This document shows, in pieces, positions 50,768 to 59,529 of a stretch of DNA of 64,000 bases (position 1 is its first letter; each line of letters starts with the position of its first letter). Source of the DNA: Gordonia hankookensis (GTDB lineage: Bacteria; Actinomycetota; Actinomycetes; Mycobacteriales; Mycobacteriaceae); the NCBI RefSeq assembly GCF_014673215.1, contig NZ_JACWMS010000006.1:124001-188000 (forward strand). Direction: 5' to 3'. The translations under genes and the position numbers were made by a program. A model generated the notes under the pieces. It was not told where the DNA came from. It worked only from the letters and a program-made list of their open reading frames with translations, and did no database searches.

Positions 50768-52555
50768 CTAGCGGGTGACCTTCTGGCGCGCCGCGAACCG
50801 CGACAGCCAGGGCGTGAATCGATAGATGCGATAGCCGATCTTGGCTTCGGCCGTCACCGGGACGACCGCCTTGTCCCGGATGATGGCGCGGACGATGTCG
50901 TCGGCGACCCTGTCCGGGGTGAACCCGCGCCTGCGGTACCAGCCGGCGAGCCGATCTCGTTCGGCTGCTTCATGTGTCGCGTCCAATCCGGCGATCGGGG
51001 TGTTGGCCACGATGGCGGTGTCCACGATGCCCGGACAGATGGCGGTGACGCCGATCCGGTGTTCGGCCAGTTCCGCTCGCAGCGATTCGGAGAACAGCAA
51101 CACGCCGGCCTTGGATGCCGCGTACACCCCGAGCGTGCGCTGCGGCGTGAAGGCGGCGGCGGAGGCGATGTTGACGATGTGCCCACCCACGCCGCGCTCG
51201 ACCATCTGCCTGCCGAATGCCCTACTGCCGGAGACCACCCCGCGCAGATTCACGTCGAGCAGGCGATCGATCTGTTCGTCGGTCGCGTCGAGTGCCCCAC
51301 CGGCCAGACCGATGCCGGCATTGTTGACGACGATGTCCGGGACACCATGCCTGGCGCGGACTACGTCGGCGAAGTCCGTGACCGCCGCGGTATCGGAGAC
51401 GTCGAGTTCATACGGCGATGCCGACGCGCCTGCGGCCTTGCTCTCCTGGGCGGTCTCTTCGACGGCGGCGGTGTCGATGTCGGCCAGGACGAGTTCGCAT
51501 CCACGCTCGGCGAGCGCCCGCGCAGTGGCCCGGCCGATGCCGCTGCCTGCGCCGGTGACCACCGCGAGCTTGCCGGACAGTGGATTCGGCCTGCTGAACA
51601 CCCGCGCGCGGTCCATCCGGCCCGAGGTGCCGGTCCGCGAGCCCGTGGAGTGTGTGGCGATGAACTCTCGTGCCACATCAGCAAGATACCCGGGTCGGGT
51701 GTATGGCAGCCAGTGCCCGGTCGGGGTGTTGCGTCGCCACAGTCGCTGAGCGTGCCGGTAGGTGTCGGCGAAGATCGCGGGGCGTAGCGCGATGTCGCGC
51801 TCGTTGACCACCTCGAGCACCGGGACCGCCGTCGGACGGGACTCCGGATTGCGGAGCTTCTGCCGGATGTTGGCCCGGTAGAGCCGGAGGCCGGAGATCA
51901 TGTCGTCGCCCAATGTGTCTGCGACCACCACGTTCTCCCGTGGCGTGCCCTCGACCCGATGCAAGAATTCGCGCCACACCGCTGGGGTCCCCGCCACGGA
52001 GAAGAACATCTTCGGCAGCACGGGTAGCTGGAAGAAAACCGTGTACGACGACGAACTCGCTTGCGCAAGAGCGCGTCCCAGTTTGCGCGGAGTCGGTCGG
52101 GAGAGATTGTCGCGGGCCCAGTCGGCGAGGTAGTCGAGATTGGGCCCGGACACGGAGACGAACGATCCGATGCGCTGCTCTGCGCCCGGCCGGGTGACCG
52201 CCTCCCAGGCCTGTACCGATCCCCAGTCGTGGGCGACGATGTGGACCGGCCCATCCGGGCTGACGGCCTCGGCGACCGCGAACAAGTCGTCCGCGAGGAC
52301 GCTCAATCGGTATGCGTCGTCGCCGTCGGGGCGGTCGCTCTCCCCGAATCCGCGGGAGTCGTAGGCCACCACCCGAAAATCCTCGGCCAGCACCGGTGCG
52401 ACGTGAGTCCACAGGTGATGGGTGTCCGGCCAGCCGTGGATCAGCAATACGGTCGGACGCGGGTCGGCGACACCGGGCTCGGCCGATCCCGCCACCTCGA
52501 AAACGGCGAGGTGAACCCCGCCGTTGGTGACACTGCTCTTACGCCAATCGACCAT
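50768..52555 (-). CDS. ephD: EphD-like fusion of alpha/beta hydrolase and short-chain dehydrogenase
   Basis: A 595-residue two-domain protein. Residues 1-300 form an epoxide-hydrolase-type alpha/beta hydrolase, with the oxyanion motif HGWPD at 40-44 and nucleophile Asp110 in AHDWGS. Residues about 328-595 form a short-chain dehydrogenase, with cofactor motif TGAGSGIG at 334-341, NNAG at 411-414, Ser464 or Ser465 and the Tyr478-xxx-Lys482 pair. This order and length match M. tuberculosis EphD (Rv2214c), implicated in mycolic/epoxy-lipid processing. It is first in an operon with the PF10118 protein and the 2Fe-2S reductase. The gene start is ATG 52555. Confidence 0.92.
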   Translation of the reverse strand: MVDWRKSSVTNGGVHLAVFEVAGSAEPGVADPRPTVLLIHGWPDTHHLWTHVAPVLAEDFRVVAYDSRGFGESDRPDGDDAYRLSVLADDLFAVAEAVSPDGPVHIVAHDWGSVQAWEAVTRPGAEQRIGSFVSVSGPNLDYLADWARDNLSRPTPRKLGRALAQASSSSYTVFFQLPVLPKMFFSVAGTPAVWREFLHRVEGTPRENVVVADTLGDDMISGLRLYRANIRQKLRNPESRPTAVPVLEVVNERDIALRPAIFADTYRHAQRLWRRNTPTGHWLPYTRPGYLADVAREFIATHSTGSRTGTSGRMDRARVFSRPNPLSGKLAVVTGAGSGIGRATARALAERGCELVLADIDTAAVEETAQESKAAGASASPYELDVSDTAAVTDFADVVRARHGVPDIVVNNAGIGLAGGALDATDEQIDRLLDVNLRGVVSGSRAFGRQMVERGVGGHIVNIASAAAFTPQRTLGVYAASKAGVLLFSESLRAELAEHRIGVTAICPGIVDTAIVANTPIAGLDATHEAAERDRLAGWYRRRGFTPDRVADDIVRAIIRDKAVVPVTAEAKIGYRIYRFTPWLSRFAARQKVTR

Positions 52556-52672
52556 GTGACTCCCCTTCGAGACGATCGAATGGAGTTAGACGTTACCAAG
52601 CGTCACAGGAATTGACCAGAGTGTCCGTGACTCAGGGTCACGTGTATCTCGTGGGAGGCAGATCCGCGCAGG

Positions 52673-53926
52673 TCACTGCCGGTACGACGACAGGAAGTTT
52701 CCGATTCGTTCGATGGCGACACCGAGGTCCCGGGACCAGGGCAGGGTGACGATCCGGAAATGATTGTGGTCGGTGAGGTTGAACCCGGTTCCCTGCACGA
52801 CGAGGATCTTCTCCTGCAGGAGCAGGTCCTGGACGAACAATTCATCGTTGTGGATCTCGTGTACGTCGGGGTCGAGGCGAGGGAACGCGTAGAGCGCGCC
52901 CATCGGCTTCACACAGCTGACCCCGGGGATCTCGTTGAGCTTCTCCCAGGTGACGTTGCGCTGCTCGAAGAGACGTCCGCCGGGTTCGACGAGAGCGTCG
53001 ATGCTCTGATAGCCGCCGAGCGCGACCTGGATGGCATGCTGGCCGGGCACATTGGAGCAGAGTCGGGTGGAGGCGAGGATGCCGAGTCCTTCGATGAATC
53101 CCCGCGCATGATCCTTCGGGCCGGTGAGGACCAGCCAGCCTGCCCGATAACCACAGACCCGGTAGGCCTTCGACAGGCCGTTGAAGGTGAGGCAGAGGAG
53201 ATCCGGGGCCAGCGACGCCACGTTCACGTGCTCTGCGTCGTCGTAGAGGATCTTGTCGTAGATCTCGTCGGCCATGATCAACAGCGAATGCGCCCGGGCG
53301 AGGTCGACGAGCTGTTCGAGGACCTCGCGTGAGTAGACGGCGCCGGTCGGGTTGTTGGGGTTGATGATCACGATCGCCTTGGTGCGGTCGGTGATCTTCG
53401 AGGCGATGTCGGCGATGTCGGGGTTCCACCCGTTGTCCTCGTCGCAGCGGTAATGCACCGCACGCCCGCCCGACAGCGCGGTCATCGCCGTCCAGAGCGG
53501 GTAGTCGGGCGAGGGGATGAGCACCTCGTCGCCGTCGTTGAGCAGCGACTGCATGGTCATCGTGATCAGCTCGGACACACCGTTGCCCAGGATCACGTCG
53601 TCGACGTCGAAGTACGGGAAGTCGGGGATGAGCTCGTACCGGGTGACGACGGCACGTCGTGCCGACAGAACGCCGGCCGACTCGGAGTACCCCTGTGAGT
53701 ACGGCAGCGCGTGGATCATGTCGCGCATGATCACATCGGGTGCCTCGAAGCCGAACAGGGCCGGGTTGCCGATGTTGAGCTTCATGATCCGGTGGCCCTC
53801 GGCCTCGAGTCGTGCCGCATGCGCATGCACCGGCCCCCGGATCTCGTAGCACACGTTCTGCAGCTTCTGTGACTGCTCGAGTGGCTTGAGGTTCTGGTTC
53901 AGATGCGATACATGCGGTCTACTCAC
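52673..53926 (-). CDS. PLP-dependent aminotransferase, AspC/AlaA type (Rv0337c-like)
   Basis: A 417-residue fold-type I aminotransferase. PLP-binding Lys253 lies in NGLSKAYRVCGYRAGW, with NPNNPTG at 189-195 and the NIGNPALFGFEAP substrate region at 51-63. Close in order and position to M. tuberculosis Rv0337c, annotated aspartate aminotransferase but with alanine-aminotransferase-like features, so either alanine or aspartate/glutamate exchange is possible. GTG 53926 is used; the longer frame to 54019 has no supporting signal. It lies downstream of the EtfD-like gene in the same direction, as in mycobacteria, separated by a hairpin. Confidence 0.92.
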   Translation of the reverse strand: MSRPHVSHLNQNLKPLEQSQKLQNVCYEIRGPVHAHAARLEAEGHRIMKLNIGNPALFGFEAPDVIMRDMIHALPYSQGYSESAGVLSARRAVVTRYELIPDFPYFDVDDVILGNGVSELITMTMQSLLNDGDEVLIPSPDYPLWTAMTALSGGRAVHYRCDEDNGWNPDIADIASKITDRTKAIVIINPNNPTGAVYSREVLEQLVDLARAHSLLIMADEIYDKILYDDAEHVNVASLAPDLLCLTFNGLSKAYRVCGYRAGWLVLTGPKDHARGFIEGLGILASTRLCSNVPGQHAIQVALGGYQSIDALVEPGGRLFEQRNVTWEKLNEIPGVSCVKPMGALYAFPRLDPDVHEIHNDELFVQDLLLQEKILVVQGTGFNLTDHNHFRIVTLPWSRDLGVAIERIGNFLSSYRQ

Positions 53927-53930
53927 GAGT
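53920..53930. promoter_or_regulatory. Shared 11-mer near the aminotransferase start
   Basis: TACTCACGAGT at 53920-53930 overlaps the aminotransferase GTG start region and recurs exactly at 57901-57911 upstream of the EtfD-like gene. The 57901 copy is a 12-base palindrome (TACTC-AC-GAGTA). It could be a shared regulator site, or chance. Inferred. Confidence 0.3.
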
Positions 53931-54010
53931 TCAATTGTGACAGCCCACGGCAAGCCGGTTTCCGCGACTCCGCCGACCGGCTGTGGGAACCGCTGCACAC
54001 CCTCATACGA

Positions 54011-54045
54011 CAACACCACCCCGGTTCGAAACCGAGGTGGTGTTG
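54011..54045 (-). terminator. Terminator hairpin after the EtfD-like gene
   Basis: CAACACCACC at 54011-54020 and GGTGGTGTTG at 54036-54045 form a perfect 10-base stem, extended inward by five more pairs with one mismatch and a 3-base loop. It lies 31 bases downstream of the EtfD-like stop on the minus strand, between that gene and the aminotransferase gene. No T-tract follows, so it may terminate only partly. Confidence 0.65.
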
Positions 54046-54075
54046 CGAATCGAGGGTGAGGGTTTCAGAGGTCGA

Positions 54076-57000
54076 TCAGGAGTGCCCCGGCCGCTTCTTG
54101 CCGGCCGCGATGCCGAATCCGTTCGCCTTCGAGGCGCCTGCCTCCGAGATCGTCTTCGCTGACGACCCGTTCCCCGACGACCCGTTCGGCGACGGCGCGG
54201 GTGCGTCGTCGGCGGGCGGTGTGGAGTCGGGTTCCGTCGTCGACTCGGCCTCTGGGGCCGGCTCGGACTGCTCGCTCGACGTCGCCTCGGGCGCTTCCGG
54301 AGCTGCCTGCGCCGGTGCGGCCTTGCCGATCCCGCCCGGGCGCTTCTTGCCGGCGGACATGCCGAATCCCTTGGCCTTGCCGGGCTTGGCTTCCGTCGAT
54401 GCCGCCCCTGTCGGTGCCGATTCCGCGGACGTCCCCTCGGTGGTGGTCTCCGTCGATTCCGTCGAGGAGGCCGACCCGCCTTCGGCGGGGGCCTCCTGCG
54501 TCGCCGACGATTCGGCGGCAGCGGATTCGGTTGCCTCTGGCTCCGATTCCGCCGGAGCCGACGCCGCAGCCTTCGGCGCCGACGACCCGATCCCGCCCGG
54601 GCGCTTCTTGCCGGCGGACATGCCGAAGCCCTTGGCCTTGCCGGGCTTGGCTTCCGTCGACACAGCCTCCGTCGACGCAGCTTCGGCCGCCGCGCTCGGT
54701 GCGGACTCGCTCGTCGCCGGCTCGGATTCGGCCGGCGCGGAATCGGATTCGGCCGCAGGCTCCGCGGGTGCCGAGGCGGCCGGCTTGGGCGCCGACGATC
54801 CGGCGCCCCCCGGGCGCTTCTTGCCCGCGGCCATGCCGAAGCCCTTGGCCTTGGCAGGCTTCTCCTCGGTCACGGCGGCGGTGGATTCGGTGTCCGCGGT
54901 CGGCGATGCTTCAGGAGCGGACTCCGCCTCGGCGACGTTGCTCTCCGCGGGTGCGGTGACCCCGGCGTCGGCAGCGGCGGCGTTCGGCTTCTTCGCGCCG
55001 GGACGCTTTGCACTGCCCATGCCGAAGCCCTTTGCCGCGGGCTTCTTCTCGGCCGCAGCGGATTCGACGGCCGCCGACGACTCGGCCTCGGCGGGTGCGG
55101 GCTCGGCGGAGCCTGCCTCGGGCTTGGCGGCACCTGGGCGCTTGGCTCCGCCCTTCATGCCGAATCCCTTGGCGGCGGGCTTCTTCTCGGCTGCCGGCGT
55201 CGCGGCCGGTGCCGATTCGGCAGCCTTCTCGGCGGCCGGAGCGTCGGTCTTCCCCGCGGCACCGGGCTTCTTGCCGCCCTTCATGCCGAGTCCGACCTTG
55301 GGTTTCGGCTTGGCCTCCGTCGCGGTGGCGGTCGCAGCGGCAGCGGCAGCCGGTGCGGCATCCGCTTCCTTCTCCTCGGCGGCCGGCGCGGCTTGTGCTG
55401 CGGCCGGTACCGAAGCGGGACCCAGGTAGCGGCCCCCGCGACTCACCTCGGGAGCGCCACGCTTGACCGAATCGAGGAGCAGCTGCGCGACGTCGACGAC
55501 CTCGATCTTGCCTTCCTGCTCCGTACCGCTGGTCCGAGCGGTCACACCGTCGGTGAGCATCACTCGGCAGAACGGGCAACCCGTCGCGACCTTCTGCGGC
55601 GCATCACCCTTCGACGCACCGTTTCGATTCGGCCCGCTCGCTCCGCTCCCGGCGCCGAGGGTGTCGAGCGCCTCGTCGACGCGATCGAGGTTGATGCGCT
55701 TACCGATCTGCTCTTCCATCCACATGCGGGCGCCGCCGGCGCCGCAGCACATCGATCGCTCGCCGTGGCGCGGCATCTCGGTCAGCGTCGATCCCGATGC
55801 GCCCATCAGCTCACGCGGGGCGTCGTAGACCTTGTTGTGGCGGCCCAGATAGCACGGGTCGTGATAGGTGACGCCTTCGCCGAGCGGCGCCACCGGCACC
55901 AGTCGCTTCTCCCGGACCAGCCGGTTCAGCAGCTGGGTGTGGTGGACCACCTCGTAGGTGGCGCCCAGCTGCGGGTACTCGTTGCCCAGCGCGTTGAAGC
56001 AGTGCGCACAGGTGACGACGATCTTCTTGCGCTGTTCGGGTGCGGTGGCGAAGACCTCGCCGAGCATCTCGATGTTCTGCTGGGCGAGCATCTGGAACAG
56101 GAACTCGTTGCCCGCGCGGCGAGCCGAGTCACCGGTACAGGTCTCACCCTCGCCGAGGACGAGGAAGTTCACCGCGGAGATGTCGAGGAGTTCGGCGACG
56201 GCCTTGGTGGTCTTCTTCGCACGGTCCTCGTATGCGCCAGCGCAACCGACCCAGAACAAGTACTCGAACCCTGCGAACGTCTCGACGTCCTTGCCGAACA
56301 CCGGGATCTCGATGTCCATCTCGTCGATCCAGTTGGTGCGTGCCGAGGAGTTCTGGCCCCACGGATTGCCCTTGTTCTCCAGGTTCTTGAACATGCCCGC
56401 GAGCTCGGTCGGGAAGTCCGACTCGATCAGCACCTGGTAGCGGCGCATGTCCAGGATGTGGTCGACGTGCTCGATGTCGACCGGGCACTGCTCCACGCAG
56501 GCACCGCACGTGGTGCAGCTCCATAGGGTCTCGGTGTCGATGACGGCGCCGAGCTCGCCGTCGATGGCGCCGGTCCCGGCGCTCTCACCGACGAGCTTGC
56601 GGCCGGCCTCGGCGCGGGCGGATTCCGGGATCTTGGCCAGCTTGGCCTCGTCGGCATTCCCGTCGGCGTCGACCAGACCGACCTCGTCGCCGCCCATGTC
56701 GGTGCGGCCGCCCGCGATGAGATACGGCGCCTTGGCCTGCGCGTGGTCGCGCAACGACATGATGAGCAGCTTGGGCGACAACGGTTTACCGGTGTTCCAT
56801 GCCGGGCACTGGCTCTGGCATCGACCACACTCGGTGCAGGTGGTGAAGTCCAGCCAGCCCTTCCAGCTGAAATCCTCGACCTTGCCCGCGCCGAACGCGT
56901 CCACGTCGGGATCCGCGGTCTCCATGTCCAGGATCTGGCCCTGGCTCATCATCGGCTTGAGGGCGCCGAGCGCGACCCCGCCGTCCGCCTCACGCTTGAA

Positions 57001-57738
57001 ATAGATGTTGAAGAACGCCGCGAAGCGGTGCCACGCGACACCCCAGTCGATATGCGTACCGACCACCGCGAGCCAGATCATGCCGCTCATCAGCTTGACC
57101 ACCGCGGCCGCGGTGACCCAGTACTCGGACGACCCGTCGAACAGCATCGCGAAGTAGTGGGTGAAGAAGGAGGTCCAGATGGGCGGGTCCTCGAGCCCCG
57201 AGGAGATCTTGAACGTCTTGACGAAGATCATGCCGAGGCCCTCGAGCAGGACGACCCACTCGACGAAATAGGCTGCGCCGAAACGTGAACCGGTGAACCG
57301 GGAGAGTCGTTCGGGAACTCGGGGGTGATTGAGCTGGCGGATCACCATCAGGACGACGATGCCGATGACGGTCCCGAGTCCCAACAGTTCGTCGGCGAAG
57401 ATGTAGATTTTCCAGGCGCCGATGACGGGCCAGTGGAAATCCGGATCGAAGATCTGCCCATAGGCCTCGAACCACAGGATGAATCCCGCCAGGAAGCCGA
57501 CCATGACCAGCCAGTGCGCCCAACCGACGCTCCGGAACTTCGCCATGCGCGTATGGGCGATGAACTCCTTGAGCATCGTCCACAGGCGTGGGAAGAACGG
57601 CCAGAATCGCGAACTGTCGACCCGCTGGCCTTGCGCGATGGACCGGACCATGGTCCATACGCCGCGCAGGAACAGCGCCCAACAGAAGAGACTGATGACG
57701 GCGGCAATAGTGCCGATGGTGATCGTCGTGGCATTCAC
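54076..57738 (-). CDS. etfD: EtfD-like membrane iron-sulfur oxidoreductase with seven-repeat C-terminal tail
   Basis: A 1220-residue protein. Residues 1-250 hold about five membrane helices (cytochrome-like/HdrE-type domain). Two 4Fe-4S motifs follow: C301-C304-C307-C311 and C408-C411-C414-C418. Then come the cysteine-rich CCG domains with CAHC (577-580), HDPCYLG (627-632), MCCGAGG (663-669) and CPFC (721-724). This matches M. tuberculosis Rv0338c/EtfD, which passes electrons from electron-transfer flavoprotein to menaquinone in fatty-acid oxidation. Unlike the usual about 880-residue length, residues 780-1220 form an Ala/Glu/Pro/Ser-rich tail with seven copies of a Lys-Gly-Phe-Gly-Met motif (from about 812 to the last residue). 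The tail is probably disordered and cytoplasmic. Confidence 0.93.
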   Translation of the reverse strand: MNATTITIGTIAAVISLFCWALFLRGVWTMVRSIAQGQRVDSSRFWPFFPRLWTMLKEFIAHTRMAKFRSVGWAHWLVMVGFLAGFILWFEAYGQIFDPDFHWPVIGAWKIYIFADELLGLGTVIGIVVLMVIRQLNHPRVPERLSRFTGSRFGAAYFVEWVVLLEGLGMIFVKTFKISSGLEDPPIWTSFFTHYFAMLFDGSSEYWVTAAAVVKLMSGMIWLAVVGTHIDWGVAWHRFAAFFNIYFKREADGGVALGALKPMMSQGQILDMETADPDVDAFGAGKVEDFSWKGWLDFTTCTECGRCQSQCPAWNTGKPLSPKLLIMSLRDHAQAKAPYLIAGGRTDMGGDEVGLVDADGNADEAKLAKIPESARAEAGRKLVGESAGTGAIDGELGAVIDTETLWSCTTCGACVEQCPVDIEHVDHILDMRRYQVLIESDFPTELAGMFKNLENKGNPWGQNSSARTNWIDEMDIEIPVFGKDVETFAGFEYLFWVGCAGAYEDRAKKTTKAVAELLDISAVNFLVLGEGETCTGDSARRAGNEFLFQMLAQQNIEMLGEVFATAPEQRKKIVVTCAHCFNALGNEYPQLGATYEVVHHTQLLNRLVREKRLVPVAPLGEGVTYHDPCYLGRHNKVYDAPRELMGASGSTLTEMPRHGERSMCCGAGGARMWMEEQIGKRINLDRVDEALDTLGAGSGASGPNRNGASKGDAPQKVATGCPFCRVMLTDGVTARTSGTEQEGKIEVVDVAQLLLDSVKRGAPEVSRGGRYLGPASVPAAAQAAPAAEEKEADAAPAAAAAATATATEAKPKPKVGLGMKGGKKPGAAGKTDAPAAEKAAESAPAATPAAEKKPAAKGFGMKGGAKRPGAAKPEAGSAEPAPAEAESSAAVESAAAEKKPAAKGFGMGSAKRPGAKKPNAAAADAGVTAPAESNVAEAESAPEASPTADTESTAAVTEEKPAKAKGFGMAAGKKRPGGAGSSAPKPAASAPAEPAAESDSAPAESEPATSESAPSAAAEAASTEAVSTEAKPGKAKGFGMSAGKKRPGGIGSSAPKAAASAPAESEPEATESAAAESSATQEAPAEGGSASSTESTETTTEGTSAESAPTGAASTEAKPGKAKGFGMSAGKKRPGGIGKAAPAQAAPEAPEATSSEQSEPAPEAESTTEPDSTPPADDAPAPSPNGSSGNGSSAKTISEAGASKANGFGIAAGKKRPGHS
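54079..55305 (-). repeat. Seven-copy repeat encoding the KGFGM tail of the EtfD-like protein
   Basis: Seven units of about 17-22 codons are visible at residues 812-830, 855-873, 901-918, 963-984, 1034-1055, 1121-1142 and 1204-1220. The core is Lys-Gly-Phe-Gly-Met-x-x-Gly-(Lys)-Lys-Arg-Pro-Gly. They are separated by acidic Ala/Ser/Glu/Pro linkers of 25 to 66 residues. Units 4 to 6 are nearly identical; unit 1 is the most diverged. Reading frame is kept throughout. Confidence 0.9.
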
Positions 57739-57971
57739 GGCGTCACGGCCCCTCTCTGGTTGATCACCGACTCATTTGCGCAGGACTGATGCGCACGTGG
57801 CCGACGTGTACTACCGGTAACCGTAGTTCCTCGGGGACATCGAGCGCTGCCAAGGATTACCTAACTAACACTCGGTCCGCGCTGACGTACGCATCGATGA
57901 TACTCACGAGTAACTTACTGTCGAGTCAGGTCGGGTCGGAATCGACGATTGTGCTGATCGTCACCGACGAT
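57739..57971. other. Upstream region of the EtfD-like gene
   Basis: A 233-base gap between the EtfD-like start and the wax ester synthase stop. It holds the palindrome TACTC-AC-GAGTA at 57901-57912 and an AT-rich stretch around 57855-57870 that could be a minus-strand promoter. No coding or RNA feature is recognised. Confidence 0.4.
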
Positions 57972-59372
57972 TCAGCCGACGATTCCGGCGACCTTCTCCA
58001 GTTCCTCGAGTGCCGTGTCGAGGTGGGTCAGGAGTCGCTGCAGGCTGGGTAGTTCCTTGCGCGCCCCGATGAGTCCGAAGTTGACCTGATCGGCCGTCGT
58101 GGTGATCGTGATGTTGAGCGCCAGACCCTCCATCGCGATGGACACCGGATATGCCCCGTCGAGCCGGGCGCCGTTCCAGTAGAGCTGTTCCGACGGTCCG
58201 GGCACATTGCTGATGATCAGGTTGAACTGGGGCGGCGTGTACCGCACGAAGCCCGGGACGGGCGCGAGGGCCAGCGGTGCGAACGCGGCGGCACCGAACA
58301 TCAGGGCCTGTAGCGGGGACAGACCACGGATGACCTGCTTTGCCTTGCGGGTGGATGCGACGACCGTGGCGAGGCGTCGTTCCGGATCGGGTTGATCGGT
58401 CGCCAGGTTCGCCAGGATGGCGGTGACCAGATTGCCCTCGGATGCGTCGTCGGTGTGCATCGAGACGGGAATCGCCGCGACCAGCGGTGTGTCGGGTAGG
58501 TCGTCGCGGTCGATCAGGTACGAGCGCAGCGCTCCTCCGCACATCGCGACGATGACGTCGTTGAGGGTGATGTCGAGCGTGGTGGCGATCGCGCGGAGCC
58601 GTTCCATCGGCCACTGCTGGGCGGCGAACCGGCGTGCACTGCCGATCGAGACGTCGAGCATGGTGCGCGGTGCCGGGACGAACGGTGAGGCGAAGTCGTC
58701 GTCGGTGACAGCGGTCCACGCGACCCTGGCCGCGGCCGGGGTCGCCCCGAGGATCTGCCCGGCGACGCCGACGGCCTGCCCGACCAGGCCGGTCACTGCC
58801 GAGAGGGTCGGGATGCGCGAGCCCGACGACGACGGTTTGCGTGATCGTCGGACGAGCCGGGGATCCCACCACGCGGTGCCGTTCCGATCGTCGGGATCGG
58901 TGGACAGCGAGTTCTCCAGGAGGCGCAGCGCCGAGACGCCGTCGACGAGCGAGTGATGGATCTTGGTGTAGATGGCCACGCGGCCGTCTTCGAGGCCGTC
59001 GACGATGTGGAGCTCCCACATCGGGCGGGTGCGGTCGAGTAGCGCGCTGTGGTTGAGCGACACGTAGCGCAGCAGTTCGCGGATGCGCCCCGGCCGCGGG
59101 AGCACGGCCCGACGCACGTGGTAGTCGAAGTCGATCTCGTCGTCGTGGGACCAGGCGGCGTAGCCGAACAGTGACGCCGGAGATGCGGGACGCTTGCGGA
59201 ACAGTCGGCGCACATCGGTGCAGCCCTGGAAGGTCTCGAAGATCTCCTCGGCGAGTTCGGTTCCCGATTGTCCGGCCCGGGGCACGAACAGTTGGAGTCC
59301 GCCGACATGCATCGGTTGCTCGCGGGTCTCCGCGAGCAGGAACATGGATTCGGTGACCGGCATGTAAGGCAT
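57972..59372 (-). CDS. Wax ester synthase/diacylglycerol acyltransferase (WS/DGAT)
   Basis: A 466-residue acyltransferase. The catalytic motif HHSLVDG is at 139-145, and the second family signature NDVIVAMCGGALR is near 260. The C-terminal NLIISNVPGPSEQLYWNGARL stretch is also typical. These enzymes make triacylglycerol and wax esters from acyl-CoA and diacylglycerol or fatty alcohol for storage. ATG 59372. Neighbouring fatty-acid oxidation (EtfD-like) is compatible with lipid storage physiology but there is no operon link; a SanA/YdcF gene is divergent from it. Confidence 0.95.
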   Translation of the reverse strand: MPYMPVTESMFLLAETREQPMHVGGLQLFVPRAGQSGTELAEEIFETFQGCTDVRRLFRKRPASPASLFGYAAWSHDDEIDFDYHVRRAVLPRPGRIRELLRYVSLNHSALLDRTRPMWELHIVDGLEDGRVAIYTKIHHSLVDGVSALRLLENSLSTDPDDRNGTAWWDPRLVRRSRKPSSSGSRIPTLSAVTGLVGQAVGVAGQILGATPAAARVAWTAVTDDDFASPFVPAPRTMLDVSIGSARRFAAQQWPMERLRAIATTLDITLNDVIVAMCGGALRSYLIDRDDLPDTPLVAAIPVSMHTDDASEGNLVTAILANLATDQPDPERRLATVVASTRKAKQVIRGLSPLQALMFGAAAFAPLALAPVPGFVRYTPPQFNLIISNVPGPSEQLYWNGARLDGAYPVSIAMEGLALNITITTTADQVNFGLIGARKELPSLQRLLTHLDTALEELEKVAGIVG

Positions 59373-59529
59373 CGTGGTGACCTCTGGATCTCGGGGTGGG
59401 GCACCGTGCGGGCAGTGCGATCATCTCAGTATCGGCCCCCGACCGGCCGCCATCTCCCGATTGGGCCAAGTGGTGAGCAACGACTCAGCAGCCGGTGTCG
59501 GCGGAGGTGTGATCGCCTAACGTGAGATC

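Noticed and set aside
54079..55305. Repeats in this region considered as a CRISPR array
   Set aside because: They are irregularly spaced, diverged and in frame with a coding gene; they encode the KGFGM protein motif. No cas genes are present.
57789..58052. A plus-strand open frame in the gap upstream of the EtfD-like gene
   Set aside because: It has no ribosome site, runs antisense into the wax ester synthase end and has no recognisable protein pattern.
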